A DNA stretch of 64,000 bases from Verrucomicrobiales bacterium. GTDB taxonomy: Bacteria > Verrucomicrobiota > Verrucomicrobiia > Limisphaerales > J093. The translations under genes and the position numbers were made by a program. Below the pieces are notes generated by a model. That model did no database searches. It saw nothing but the letters and a program-made list of their open reading frames with translations, and was not told the origin of the DNA. This document shows, piece by piece, positions 32,266-42,200 of this stretch. Each line of letters starts with the position of its first letter. Position 1 is the first letter of the stretch. Location: the NCBI GenBank assembly GCA_024233305.1, contig JACKPV010000025.1, positions 248,001 through 312,000 on the forward strand, in the 5' to 3' direction.

Positions 32266-33258
32266 TCAAATCGAAATGCGCTCGATTTCATCGAGACTCA
32301 GATCGTCGTCGCGCCGGTCGTAGAGGCCGGTGGTCCGGGCGGATTCGTGGCCGGCCATGCGCTGGGCGGTTTCGAGTTTGCCGCCGTTTTGCAGGTAGTT
32401 GGTGATGCCGGTGGCCCGAAACGAGTGGCAGCCGATCTTGGTGGCGATGCCGGCTTGCGCCGCCCGTCGACGGATCATCCGCCAGGCGTCGCTGGGCTGC
32501 ATGCGCCGTCCGGTAAGTTGCATTGAGCGCCCCCGGAAACTCTGGAAGAGGGGAGCCTTTTCGTTGCCAGCCAGCCCGGCAGCATTCACGTAGGCGTCGA
32601 GATACTCCTCGAGTTTGTGGTGGCAGGGCATCTCGATGACCTTTCCGTTCTTCTCGTGCAGCCGGAGCCACCACCGCTTGCCCTGGCAGTAATAGGCCTC
32701 GCCGTTCAACCCCAGCGCCGCCTCGATCCGTGCGAAGCTGTAGAGCAACACCGCGATCAAGGCTCGGTCCCGCAGTCCGGGGAGGTTGCCTGTGTCGATG
32801 GACGCGAAGAGATCCTTGGCCTCCGTCTCCGTGAGCACGGGCGTCCGGCCCTTCTTGACGACGTGTTTGGGGCCGCGGACCGGGTCCGCCGGGTTCAACC
32901 GGATCACGCCCCCGACCATGAGCCAATCAAACAGCATTCGGATCGCGGCCAGGTGCTGTTTGACCGATGGCTTGGCCAATCCGGGACTGATCTCCTCGAT
33001 GTAGGCCGCCACGTGAACCGAGGTAAGGGTGTCGAGGTATAGCCCACGATACTCGGCCCAACTGAAGAAGTGGGTGACGTTGCGGTGATAGGCCCGCCGG
33101 GTGTGGCGGTTGCGGATCTGGGCGGCGAAGAACTCGAGGAAACGGTAGGCCGCCCGTTGGCCGGCCTGCGCGACAACCGCCGGCACCACCTCCAAACCAC
33201 TTTCCAGCGTCAAGCCGCCGCTGTCCGGTCGCACGACGAGTCCGGATTCCTCTCCCAT
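32266..33258 (-). CDS. Site-specific tyrosine recombinase (XerC-like integrase)
   Basis: 330 residues from ATG 33258. The SAM-like N-terminal domain (FLEFFAAQIRNRHTRRAYHR, VKQHLAAIRMLFDWL) precedes a catalytic domain with box I VLLYSFARIEAAL (Arg kept), CHSFRATGITNYL (His-x-x-Arg) and MAGHESARTTGLYDRR (His, Tyr). All catalytic residues are present. It lies inside tRNA-fMet, oriented away from it. A TTGACA (complement at 33312-33317) lies upstream but without a good -10. It could mobilise the island or part of it. Confidence 0.9.
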   Translation of the reverse strand: MGEESGLVVRPDSGGLTLESGLEVVPAVVAQAGQRAAYRFLEFFAAQIRNRHTRRAYHRNVTHFFSWAEYRGLYLDTLTSVHVAAYIEEISPGLAKPSVKQHLAAIRMLFDWLMVGGVIRLNPADPVRGPKHVVKKGRTPVLTETEAKDLFASIDTGNLPGLRDRALIAVLLYSFARIEAALGLNGEAYYCQGKRWWLRLHEKNGKVIEMPCHHKLEEYLDAYVNAAGLAGNEKAPLFQSFRGRSMQLTGRRMQPSDAWRMIRRRAAQAGIATKIGCHSFRATGITNYLQNGGKLETAQRMAGHESARTTGLYDRRDDDLSLDEIERISI

Positions 33259-33462
33259 GATCAGCCTACTTTATATCCAGGATAACGTCCTTTAGTCCGA
33301 CTGAAAGCCAATGTCAAGACAAACAGCATTAGGCACATACGCATTAAGTGAACGTCCCACTACGGTTCCAAGCTCCGGAGAACTTCACCGATGGTCCATT
33401 TGCTGGTCTGTCCTGGTGATCTCGGATTTCTATGGGATTCAAGGCTGTGCTGGACTGGCCTT

Positions 33463-33492
33463 TTGTTTGGCATTTATTTGGCAATTGTTTGG
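33463..33492 (+). repeat. Three TTRTTTGG repeats at 11-bp spacing
   Basis: TTGTTTGG at 33463, TTATTTGG at 33474 and TTGTTTGG at 33485. The exact 11-base spacing places them on one face of the helix, as protein-binding arm sites often are. Confidence 0.7.
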
Positions 33493-33510
33493 AAATGCGC
33501 CATACCGCGC

Positions 33511-33534
33511 CACAGTGCACCACAGTGCACCACA
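33511..33534 (+). repeat. CACAGTGCAC tandem repeat
   Basis: CACAGTGCAC occurs twice back to back and is followed by a partial third unit (CACA). Ten-base period. Confidence 0.7.
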
Positions 33535-33621
33535 AATCGGCCTGATCTAATGGAAGCGCCCAGAACCGCTTATGGACCAGAAACTTACGCCCTTGTAAGT
33601 GCTTGGTAATGAGGGCGGGAG

Positions 33622-33698
<77 letters not shown>

Positions 33699-33806
33699 AT
33701 CCGTAGCGGGGCATAGTGTTGCGATTTGCGGCGGCGGGCGCAAGAGGTTTCTACAGGTTTTTTTTGCGGCGGAGTTGGCGGGCGCGGCAGTGTCCTCGCC
33801 GGCGGC

Positions 33807-36524
33807 TCACCGGAGTTCGCGGAGGCGGAAGAAGCGGGCGGGGCCGCTTTCGGGCGCCGGGGTCAACCGCCACGTTTCGTCCTCGGTCGCGGCGACTCGG
33901 GGCCAGTCCGGAGTGGTCACGGGCTGAAATCCGCCTTCGGGGTCGACGGCCCGTTCGAGTTGGTAGGAACGCCCCGGCACGGCGCGCCAACGCAGCTCGA
34001 TGGCGCCCTCCGCTATCCAACGCGCCTCCAGCGACAGCGGCAGGGGCGGAAGCTGGAATTCCCACGCGTGCAGTACCGTCGAAGCGAAACCGCCTCCGTC
34101 GAGTCGGGGACCAAACCAGGCCCGGTCGAGCCAGCCTGCTCCCCCCGGGGTAGTCGCCGGCGGATCGCAGCGAGCCACGATGCCGGCGATTTGCAGCCGG
34201 CTTTCCCCCGTCAACCCGAGTTCACGCAGGGGGATGGCGAGTTCGATGAAGTTGGCGCTCTGTTCGATGAGCACGGGCTCCGACTGCGGCGACCGGTTGT
34301 ACTGCTGCAGCATCGTGCCGGGCACTTCGGGGAAGCCGGGCGCCAGCCGGAAGATCCCCTGCCCTGTCGAAGCCGGCTCCGTCAGGCGCAGGTTCGCGTC
34401 GTCCGGCACGGCCAGCACGGTTCGATACGGACGTTCAAACCGGCGGTCGGTGGCATCGGCGAATTCGTCGCCGAGCACACACCCAACGGCGGGGCGAAAA
34501 CCCGGTGCGAAGCCGAGGTTCGCAAGCCGCCCCAGGGATAGCGGACCGTCCCCAGAATCCAGACCGTCCAGGACCGCAACGCCGTCTCCGCCCGGAACCC
34601 CGAGGAAGAGCAGCAAGTCGTCCCCCTCGGGCAGGGCAAGCTCCTCAACGCCGACATACAGGTTTCGGGAATCAACGTTGACCCGGAGCCGCCCGGGACT
34701 GGCGAAGGCGCCGGCCACCCCGGCGAGCCCTTCCCCGGCAAAGTCGAACTTCTGGCCGGCGAAGTTGCCATCTCCATCCGGAGGTCCCACGGGTTGGATC
34801 AATGGCGCGTGCCGTGTCACCCGGTCGACCGGACCCGTCAGCGGGGTGCGTTGCAGGTGGAAGCGATCGAACTCCCGCCCCTCGCGGTCGAGGGCCCGCA
34901 GCGTCAGCGAATCGCCGTCGATGGCGACGTGCACACAATGGTGCCGGGACCAGAGCCGGTTGCCGGCGGGTTCGCGCGTCCCGGAGCCATAGGGCGTGCC
35001 GCCGCCGCCGCCGCTGATCACGCATTGCACACCCCGCACGGGAACGAGGCGTTCGTAGAGGTGGTCGTGGCCGCTGAAGACGAGTTGCACACCGTGCGCT
35101 TCAAGGACCGGCAACAACACGCGGGTGAGATCGAGCACATCGTGGACGCCGTTGAAGTCGAGGTCGTCGTAGCGGTGCGGTCCCGAGCTGAGCAGCGGGT
35201 GATGGAGGAAGACGATCTTCCATGGTTTGTCGGTGGCGGCCAGGTCGGACTCCAACCAGGCCAGTTGCGAGGAACCGGGTTTGAGTCCGAAGAGACCGGA
35301 CATCAACGGCACGTAAAGGCCGACAAAGTGGGCGTCGCCGTGGTCGAAGGAATAGTAGTGCTGCGGGCCGGTTCCCGCCGCCGCGTGGTCCGCGGCCGGA
35401 ACGGAATTGGCGGGCATGCGGAACTCGTCGTAGAAACCGTTCGCGCCGCCGTAGAGCACGTCGTGATTGCCCGCGACCACGAGGAACGGGGTGGAGAGCA
35501 GTTGGCGGGCGTAGACGCTGAACCAACGGAAGTCCGCGCGGGCGGGCGTGAAGCCGGGGTAAACCAGGTCGCCGGCCATCAGCACCAGGTCGGGCGCCTC
35601 GTCGCGGAGCACCCGGGCGATGGCGTATTGCTCGACGCGTCCACTGCCGACGTCGGCGGTCAGCATGAACGTGATGGGGCCGTTCGCCTTGAGACTGCGG
35701 AAGGAAAAGACCGGCGAACGGGCCGTTTCACCCTCGCGCTCGCAGACAACGCGGTAGAAGCATGGGGCGCCGGGAGGAAGGCCCGTAATTTCGGCGGCGT
35801 GGCCGGCGGTCGTTTCGATGGCGGGAACGCTGGATCCCAAATCCGCTGTCAGGCCGTATTCGATGCGGGAGGTGGTTGGAAACGGCGTTCTCCAAACGAT
35901 CGTTTGCCGCCCCGGTCCCGCCGCCTGGAGGGTGGGGCCGCGGGCAAAATTGGCCAGCAACTCGACGACCAAGCCCGAGGCGCTCCCGCCCGCGGAGCTG
36001 TCATGCCACTGGATCGCCAGCGTATTGCGGCCCGCAAGCAGGAGGGATCGGGCCGCGGTAACGTCGATCTCGACGGCGCCGGCCCGGCTGCGCGGCTCGG
36101 GCAGAAAATCAAAGTCGACGGGCGCACCGGCGTCGCCCGGCAGGTCACGGCGGAGGAACTCGACCCCGTTGAGCCAGGCCACAAATCCTCCGGACCAGTC
36201 CGCACGCAGGATCAACCACGTGACGGTGGCCGGTGCGGCGAGGTCGAAGTCACAACGCAACAGGGCCGTTCGAGCGGGGTTGCCAAATTCGTAAAGCCCC
36301 GTCGCCTCGACCGTACTGCCACCGAAGCTGAAACCGCCGGGGCCGCCCTTCCACCGACCGGCATCCACCTCGAAGTCCGGTCCCCGCCACTGCGGCGCCA
36401 GGGAGGCGTCCGCGGAGGTGACCTTGAGATAATGCCAGGGATCGCCGACCCGGACGAGTCCGACGTCGTCGCCTGCCGCCAACGAAACGGTGGCCAGGAG
36501 GCCGAGCAGCCAAGGGCGCGCCAT
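33807..36524 (-). CDS. Secreted metallophosphoesterase with purple-acid-phosphatase-like N-terminal domain
   Basis: 905 residues from ATG 36524; signal peptide MARPWLLGLLATVSLAAG. A jelly-roll-like ~190-residue region precedes an Fn3-like domain (TTSRIEYGLTADLGSS, TGLPPGAPCFYRVVCE). The calcineurin-like phosphoesterase domain spans about residues 285-540: FMLTADVGS, DLVLMAGDLVYPG, FLVVAGNHDVLYGG, KIVFLHHPLLSSGPH and LVFSGHDHLYERL supply the metal ligands. A C-terminal ~250-residue beta domain and a final SYQLERAV...RFFRLREL sandwich complete it. It should hydrolyse phosphate esters outside the cytoplasm. Substrate unknown. No operon partners. Confidence 0.88.
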   Translation of the reverse strand: MARPWLLGLLATVSLAAGDDVGLVRVGDPWHYLKVTSADASLAPQWRGPDFEVDAGRWKGGPGGFSFGGSTVEATGLYEFGNPARTALLRCDFDLAAPATVTWLILRADWSGGFVAWLNGVEFLRRDLPGDAGAPVDFDFLPEPRSRAGAVEIDVTAARSLLLAGRNTLAIQWHDSSAGGSASGLVVELLANFARGPTLQAAGPGRQTIVWRTPFPTTSRIEYGLTADLGSSVPAIETTAGHAAEITGLPPGAPCFYRVVCEREGETARSPVFSFRSLKANGPITFMLTADVGSGRVEQYAIARVLRDEAPDLVLMAGDLVYPGFTPARADFRWFSVYARQLLSTPFLVVAGNHDVLYGGANGFYDEFRMPANSVPAADHAAAGTGPQHYYSFDHGDAHFVGLYVPLMSGLFGLKPGSSQLAWLESDLAATDKPWKIVFLHHPLLSSGPHRYDDLDFNGVHDVLDLTRVLLPVLEAHGVQLVFSGHDHLYERLVPVRGVQCVISGGGGGTPYGSGTREPAGNRLWSRHHCVHVAIDGDSLTLRALDREGREFDRFHLQRTPLTGPVDRVTRHAPLIQPVGPPDGDGNFAGQKFDFAGEGLAGVAGAFASPGRLRVNVDSRNLYVGVEELALPEGDDLLLFLGVPGGDGVAVLDGLDSGDGPLSLGRLANLGFAPGFRPAVGCVLGDEFADATDRRFERPYRTVLAVPDDANLRLTEPASTGQGIFRLAPGFPEVPGTMLQQYNRSPQSEPVLIEQSANFIELAIPLRELGLTGESRLQIAGIVARCDPPATTPGGAGWLDRAWFGPRLDGGGFASTVLHAWEFQLPPLPLSLEARWIAEGAIELRWRAVPGRSYQLERAVDPEGGFQPVTTPDWPRVAATEDETWRLTPAPESGPARFFRLRELR

Positions 36525-36631
36525 GGGGGCAGCTTAATCGCCCGTGCTCCGGGGACAACCCTTGAAACGCTGGAGCGGCACGCTCCGGGAGACGGCGAAC
36601 CGGACCGGTGCAGCGCGGGGTGACGCATTTC

Positions 36632-36826
36632 GGCCGTGTCGATTCAACGCGCTGTGGCCGCCGACGCGTCGTCGGCGCTGAAACCCATGGGCGTACGCGG
36701 TCTGGTCGGTTCCGACTGGCAGCCACGTTTGCGTGAATCGTCGTGCCCGGCGGCAGGCGGCCAAATCCCGAGTGAAACCTGCTCCCACTGCACGTCGGCG
36801 GCTACGGGTCAGTGGGGGTCACGGCG
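36632..36826. repeat. Family 1 nested inverted repeat, copy D (diverged)
   Basis: GGCCGTGTCGATTCAACG at the left and GTCACGGCGCAG at the right, with inner GTGGCCGCCGACG and CACGTCGGCGGCTAC arms. The core has more substitutions than copies A-C. A family 2 copy follows within 10 bases. Confidence 0.8.
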
Positions 36827-36832
36827 CAGCTT

Positions 36833-36940
36833 CTTCCGAGTCCGAGGCGGCCTGGGGGAACGGCGCACGGAGCTCGTTCCGTTGGCCCTGCCGAAAGTCG
36901 TACTTGCTGACGGATGAACTCCGCGGTCCCAAGGAAGCCG
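36833..36940 (+). repeat. Family 2 dispersed repeat, copy 1
   Basis: About 108 bp containing CGGCGCACGGAGCTCGTTCC and ACTCCGCGGTCCCAAGGAAG. Colinear with the copies at 45274 and 53694 and inverted relative to 47030. Confidence 0.8.
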
Positions 36941-37037
36941 AGGGGCATGCGCGAGGGTTGGGAGCTGGCGGCAGAGAGCCGGCGGGACCTTGACTTCAAC
37001 CAGCCGGGCTTCATTCTCGGGCGGGTTGGTGACGCTG

Positions 37038-37832
37038 ATGAAGAAGCTGTTTGTGGTGCTGATCATCCTGCTGGCGCTCCTCGCGACCGGCCTGGGCGTT
37101 GTGTGGGCTTCGTTGAACCGGCTTGTCCGCGCCGGTGTGATGCGCGGCGGCGCGGCGGCCACGCAGGTGGATGTCTTCCTGGATCACGCCGATATTTCGC
37201 TGCTTTCCGGGCGGGGCACGCTGGTGCACCTGGTGGTGGGCAACCCGGAGGGCTACCTCTCGCCCGAGGCCATCCGCGCGGAAGTGATCAGCATCGAGGT
37301 CGATCCGCTGTCGCTGCTCCGTGACAAAATCCACATCAAGTCGATCCGCGTCGTCTCGCCGGAGATCACCTTCGACGGCGTGCCGGGCGAGAACAATTTG
37401 AGCCGCATCCTGGCGCAGGTGCGGAGTCAGGTCGCGCCGCCGGAGCAGGCGCCCCGGGACGAAGCCCCGCCGGCAGCGCCCGGGCGGCGGGGCCGGCGGC
37501 TGCAGGTCGACGATTTCTCGATCATCGGAGCGCGGCTCAACCTGCGAACGCCGGTTACGGGGAACCAGCCGGTCACGCTCGACGTGGACGACATCCGGCT
37601 CGCCCGACTGGGGCAGGATGCGGCGGGCGTCACGGCGGTTGACCTGGTGCAGCAGACGCTTTCCGCGATCGTGGGGGACAGCACCAACATGGTCGGCAAC
37701 ATGTTTCAGCGGATCGGGGAGGAAGCCCTCGAACAAGCCGCGCAAGGACCGGGTCCGGAGAGCGGCGCCGAGGCGGACTCCGATCCGGTGACTGCCCGCG
37801 GGCTGCGGGAGGGCTGGCGTGCCCCGCGCTGA
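37038..37832 (+). CDS. Membrane-anchored AsmA/DUF748-like protein
   Basis: 264 residues from ATG 37038. One N-terminal membrane helix (LFVVLIILLALLATGLGVVW) is followed by an AsmA-type repeat: DISLLSGRGTLVHLVVGNPE, SIEVDPLSLLRDKIHIKSIR, and PEITFDGVPGENNLSRIL. AsmA-like proteins reside in the inner membrane with the body in the periplasm and are linked to envelope lipid transport and outer-membrane integrity. This is a short single-unit version. The ROK regulator starts five bases after its stop, suggesting joint transcription. Confidence 0.75.
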   Translation: MKKLFVVLIILLALLATGLGVVWASLNRLVRAGVMRGGAAATQVDVFLDHADISLLSGRGTLVHLVVGNPEGYLSPEAIRAEVISIEVDPLSLLRDKIHIKSIRVVSPEITFDGVPGENNLSRILAQVRSQVAPPEQAPRDEAPPAAPGRRGRRLQVDDFSIIGARLNLRTPVTGNQPVTLDVDDIRLARLGQDAAGVTAVDLVQQTLSAIVGDSTNMVGNMFQRIGEEALEQAAQGPGPESGAEADSDPVTARGLREGWRAPR

Positions 37833-37836
37833 AACG

Positions 37837-39105
37837 ATGGATCCGGCCAAGGAACGCACCGGCACCCGACCGCCGAACCTCATGCGCCGTCACGCGGATC
37901 ACTCGGGGGAACGAGGACTGACCCCGGCCAGCCTGCGTCGGGCGAACGAACGCACGCTGATCGGTTTGTTGACGCGGTTTCGACGCGCCTCGCGGGCGGA
38001 ACTCGCGAAGGCCTCGGGCATGAGCCAGCCGACCGCGGGGAAGATCATCCACCGCCTGCTCGCCCTGGGCGCGCTGCGCGAGGTCAACGGAAACCACCGT
38101 CCGGGAAGTCCCGGCGGGAACGGCGGGCGCGAAGGGGGGGCGCTGCGACCCGGGCGTCCCGGGCGCCAGATCGAGTTCGACCCCCGGACCCCGCGGTTCC
38201 TGGGCGTGCAACTGGACGTGACGGAGACGGCGCTCGCCGGTCTGCCATTCAACCCGCATTGCGACGAGGAATGGCCGGTCCGCTTCCCCACGCGGCCCGG
38301 TCTTGAGGAGTGGATCGAGAGCCTGGCGGCCCGGTCGGTGGTCCCCCATCCGCAACGGCTTTGGGGCGTGATGCTCAGCACGCCGGGGATCGTGGACGAA
38401 GCCGCCGGCCGCGTCGTCTTTTCTCCCAACCTGCACTGGACCGAACGGACCGATCTGCGGGGGGCGATCGAAGGCGTATGGAAGCTGCCGGTCGTGGTGG
38501 TCCAGGAAATCCGCGCCCTGGCCCTCGGACACCTCATGCACGAACCGGATCACCGCGACTTTCTCCTGGTGGATTTTGGCGAAGGGCTCGGTGGCGCCAT
38601 CGTCATTCAGGGCCGGTTGTTCAGCAATCCCCTCCCCCTCCACGGCGAGCTGGGTCACACCCCGATTCCCGGCAATCCGCGGCGCTGCGGTTGCGGCGGC
38701 GTGGGCTGCCTCGAGACGCTGCTCTCGCGGCGCAGTCTGCTCGATGGTTACGCCGCTTCGGGCGCGCCCGAGCCGCACGACTGGGACGGGTTCCGCCGGC
38801 ACGTCGCGGCCGCGGGAATCCCGCCCTGGTTCGACGGCGCCCTCGCCGCCGCGGGGTCGGTCATCGCCGGGGCGCTCAACACCCTGGGGCTGCGTCGGGT
38901 CGTGGTGACGGGATTGCTCAATGACATGCCGTCCGCGGTGCTCGGGCGGTTGTTCGGGGCCATCCGGCAGGGGGGAATCTGGGCGCGCTTCGGCGAGATC
39001 GAATTCTGCGCCGCTTCCCGCCGGCGCGCTTCCGGTCTGGTGGCCGCGGGCATCGATCTCGTGGCCGAACCGCACTTCGGAGTCGGGCGGAAGCCGGCCG
39101 GTTGA
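37837..39105 (+). CDS. ROK-family transcriptional regulator/sugar kinase-like protein
   Basis: 422 residues from ATG 37837 (MDPAKERTGTRPPN). An N-terminal winged helix-turn-helix (LIGLLTRFRRASRAELAKAS, GMSQPTAGKIIHRLLALGAL) is joined to a ROK domain: DFLLVDFGEGLGGAIVIQGR, HGELGHTPIPGNPRRCGCGG, VGCLETLLSRRSL. The GH...CxCGxxGCxE zinc motif is intact. This is the arrangement of NagC/XylR-type repressors that sense sugars or sugar phosphates. The regulated genes cannot be deduced. A GTG start at 37819, overlapping the previous gene, is possible. Confidence 0.88.
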   Translation: MDPAKERTGTRPPNLMRRHADHSGERGLTPASLRRANERTLIGLLTRFRRASRAELAKASGMSQPTAGKIIHRLLALGALREVNGNHRPGSPGGNGGREGGALRPGRPGRQIEFDPRTPRFLGVQLDVTETALAGLPFNPHCDEEWPVRFPTRPGLEEWIESLAARSVVPHPQRLWGVMLSTPGIVDEAAGRVVFSPNLHWTERTDLRGAIEGVWKLPVVVVQEIRALALGHLMHEPDHRDFLLVDFGEGLGGAIVIQGRLFSNPLPLHGELGHTPIPGNPRRCGCGGVGCLETLLSRRSLLDGYAASGAPEPHDWDGFRRHVAAAGIPPWFDGALAAAGSVIAGALNTLGLRRVVVTGLLNDMPSAVLGRLFGAIRQGGIWARFGEIEFCAASRRRASGLVAAGIDLVAEPHFGVGRKPAG

Positions 39106-39267
39106 TCGCCGGGCGCCCCTCTCCGCGGAAACGGCCGCCCGCGCCTGGACCGCGCCTCGATTCCGGTTGCTGCGGGCACATGGCGGGCGGCTGGATGGAA
39201 GCGCCCGCACCGGGGTCCCCCGGGGCGACGGCGCGTCAACGACTGTGCCGCCTGGAATCGTGGCGGC

Positions 39268-42200
39268 TCAGGTGGCTTCGGTCACCCAGCCGGCTTCGGC
39301 CTGGGCTTCGTGGGCGGCGGGGGTCAACCCCTCGAGGGCGAAATCCTCGGCGATCACCATGAGGGCGGGAATCAACGTCATGACCACCACCGCGGAAACC
39401 AGTGTGCCGATGCCCAGCGAGATCGCCATCGGGACCAGGAACAGGGCCTGGAGGCTGGTTTCGAGGATCATCGGGGCAAGTCCGAGGAAGGTCGTCAGAG
39501 CGGTCAGCAGGATCGGTCGAAACCGCCGTTGCGCCGCCCGCCGGATGGCTTCGTCCGCGGGCATTCCCTCCTTTTGATATTCGTTGCGCGTCACCGCCAT
39601 GACGAACGCTCCGTTCACCACCATGCCGCAGAGGGCCAGCATGCCGAAGATGCTGAACACGCTCAGGTCGTAGCCCATCGCCACGTGCCCCATCACCGCG
39701 CCGGCCAGGCTCCAGGGGATCATGAGGAGCACGATGACCGCCTGCACATAGCTGCGCAACAGAGCGGCCATGATGGCGTAGATCGCGAACAGGGAGGCCA
39801 CCAACCCCCAGGTCAGGCTCAACATGGACTCGCGTTGCTCGCGTTGCTCGCCCTCGAAGGTGCAGCGCAGCCCGGGATGCCGCGCCATGATCGCCGGCAA
39901 ATCCGCGGCTTCGAAGGCGGACAGCACCTTGTTGCCCGTCGTCACCCCGGGAATCACATTCGCCGTTACGTTGTGGACCCGCGCGCCGTCGACGCGCTCA
40001 ATACGCACCGGCGCTCCGGTCGGCACGATCCGGGCCGCCTGGCTCAGCGGGATCTCGCCGCCGCCCGGCACCTGGATCAACAGGTTCTCGAGCGCGCTCA
40101 ACGACCGCCGTTCGTGCTCGGGCAGTTTCACCATCACCCGCAGTTCGTCGCGGTCCCGCGGTTGGCGCAGCGCCTCGGCGCCGAAAAAGGCGTGCCGGAT
40201 TTGCCGGCCCAGTTCCCGGGCGTCGATCCCCAGACTGCGCCCCTCGGGCTTGATCTCGAAGTTGAACTGCGGCATCTCGGCGCCGAATCCCTTGCGCACG
40301 TCCTCGACCCCCGGATACCCCTCGATGGCCGCGGCCACTTCCGTCGCCGCTCGGCGCAACGTGTCGACATCGGGATGCGAGAGCTGCGCGTCGATCTCCG
40401 CCGATCCGCCCGGTCCGATCAAGTAATCGAAAAACAGCGATTCGAGATCCGGAATGGGCGGGATGGCCTCGCGCCAGAGGCTCGCGAACTGGGCCCCGGT
40501 GATCCGGCGTTCGCTTTGTTCGACCAATCGCACCGACACCTCGCCGGCACTCGAGCCGCGCTCGGCCACCGAACACGTGATGCCCACAAGGATGTTCGTT
40601 TCGCCGTTCTTCTCGATCGCCCGCCGCGCCGCCCGCTCGATCTCGAACACCACTTCGCGGGTCCGATCCACCGGCGTGCCCGAGGGCATTTCGATCTCCG
40701 CCTGCACAAACGGGGTCTCGATCGAAGGCCGAAAGGCAAAATCCACGCGGCCGCTGAAGGTGTAGGCCACGGTCAGCAACAGGGCCGCCAGGAACACCGC
40801 CCCGGTCAGGTAGCGGTGCGTGATCACCGCGCCGAGCACCGGCGAATACCAGCGGTCGATGGCCTCATCGAGGCGGATGCGGATGCCCGTCTGCCAGTCG
40901 TTGAACCGGGCGAACCAGGGGAAATGCACGCGTTTGCCGTGGTAGGCCAGATGCGCCGGCAGGATGAGCAGACACTCGAGCAGCGACACCGTGAACACCG
41001 CGATCACCACCGCTGGCAGGACGTAGAAGAACCGGCCGGTCTCGCCGGGCACGAACAGCAGCGGCAGGAAGGCGATGATGTTGGTGCTCACTGCGAAGGT
41101 CACCGGCACCGTCATGGCCTTCACGCCCTGGACGGCGGCCTGCATCCGGCTCATTCCCTCCGACATCTTGTGGAAGATGTCCTCCCCCACGACGACCGCA
41201 TCATCCACCACGATGCCCAGAGTTACGATAAAGCCGAACAACGAGATCATGTTGATGCTCGCGTCCATCGCGGGCAGCAGGAAGAGCGACCCGAGAATCG
41301 ACACCGGAATGCCCGCCGCGGTCCAGAACGCCACCCGCAGTTCGAGAAACAACCCGAGCGCCAGGACCACCAGCATCAAGCCGAGCGTCCCGTTCGTCAT
41401 CAGCATCTGGATCCGTTCCTCGTAGGATCGCGACCGGTCGTAGGTCACCGTCATCCCGACGCTGGGCGGCAGGTTCGGTTGTTCGCGCTCGATGAACCGC
41501 CGCACCGCCTTTGCCACGGCCAGCGGCGACTGGCTTTCAGAACTGTAAACGCCGAGCCAGATCGACGGCCGCCCGTCGAAGTAGGCCTCCCGCTCGGATT
41601 CCTCGAACCCCTCGCGCACGGTCGCCAGATCGCCCAACCGCACCTTGGTGCCGTCGGTGCGGCTGATGACCGCGATGTCCTTGAACTCCTGCGCCAGGTT
41701 CCGCCGCTCGGCGGTTTTCAGCAGGATGTCGCCGCCCGGGGTGCGAATCGAACCGGCCGGCACGTCCAGCGCCGAGGCATCCACCGCCCGGGCCACGTCC
41801 TCAAGCCGCAATCCCAGCGCCCGCAAACGCGCCTGCGGAATCTCGATGTGCACCTCGGGCCGCCGCATGCCCCGGATGTCCACCAGCGAGATCTCGGGCT
41901 CGGCCAGCAACCCCTCCTCGATCTGCCGGGCAAAATCCACCAGGCCGCGCGCGTCGAGATCCCCGTAGAGCGTCAGATACATCACGCCCCGTCGCCGACC
42001 GCCGTCCAGCGCGATCACGGGCGGTTCCGCATCCTCGGGGAACAGGCTGATCCGCTGGACCGCCGCCGTGATTTCCTGCAACCCGCGGTTGCGATCGGTC
42101 CCCGGCACGAGTTCGGCCGAAATCGAGGCGCCGCCCTCGCTCGCCACCGACCGCACCTCCCGGATCAGGTCCAGCCCGCGCAACTCGGACTCGATCGGCA

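Larger units (their letters stand above)
27749..33621. mobile_element. Accessory island between tRNA-Asn and tRNA-fMet
   Basis: About 5.9 kb bounded by two tRNA genes. A recombinase gene lies just inside each one. Contents are a tyrosine recombinase lacking the first Arg, a decayed gene, two UPF0175 antitoxin-like genes, a VapBC-type pair with a mutated toxin, a Toprim protein, an orphan ParD-like antitoxin, a canonical tyrosine recombinase and an AT-richer recombination-site-like segment. No tRNA 3'-end duplication was found inside, so the exact ends are unresolved. It may be the remains of two separate insertions meeting head to head. Confidence 0.6.
33259..33621. other. AT-richer non-coding segment, possible attachment-site arm region
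   Basis: Lower GC than the surroundings and no gene. It contains three phased TTRTTTGG repeats (33463-33492) and CACAGTGCAC tandem repeats (33511-33534). Position between a recombinase gene and tRNA-fMet suggests att arm sites. Confidence 0.5.

Noticed and set aside
27749..33621. Complete prophage
   Set aside because: No capsid, terminase, tail or lysis genes; only recombinases, antitoxins and a Toprim protein.
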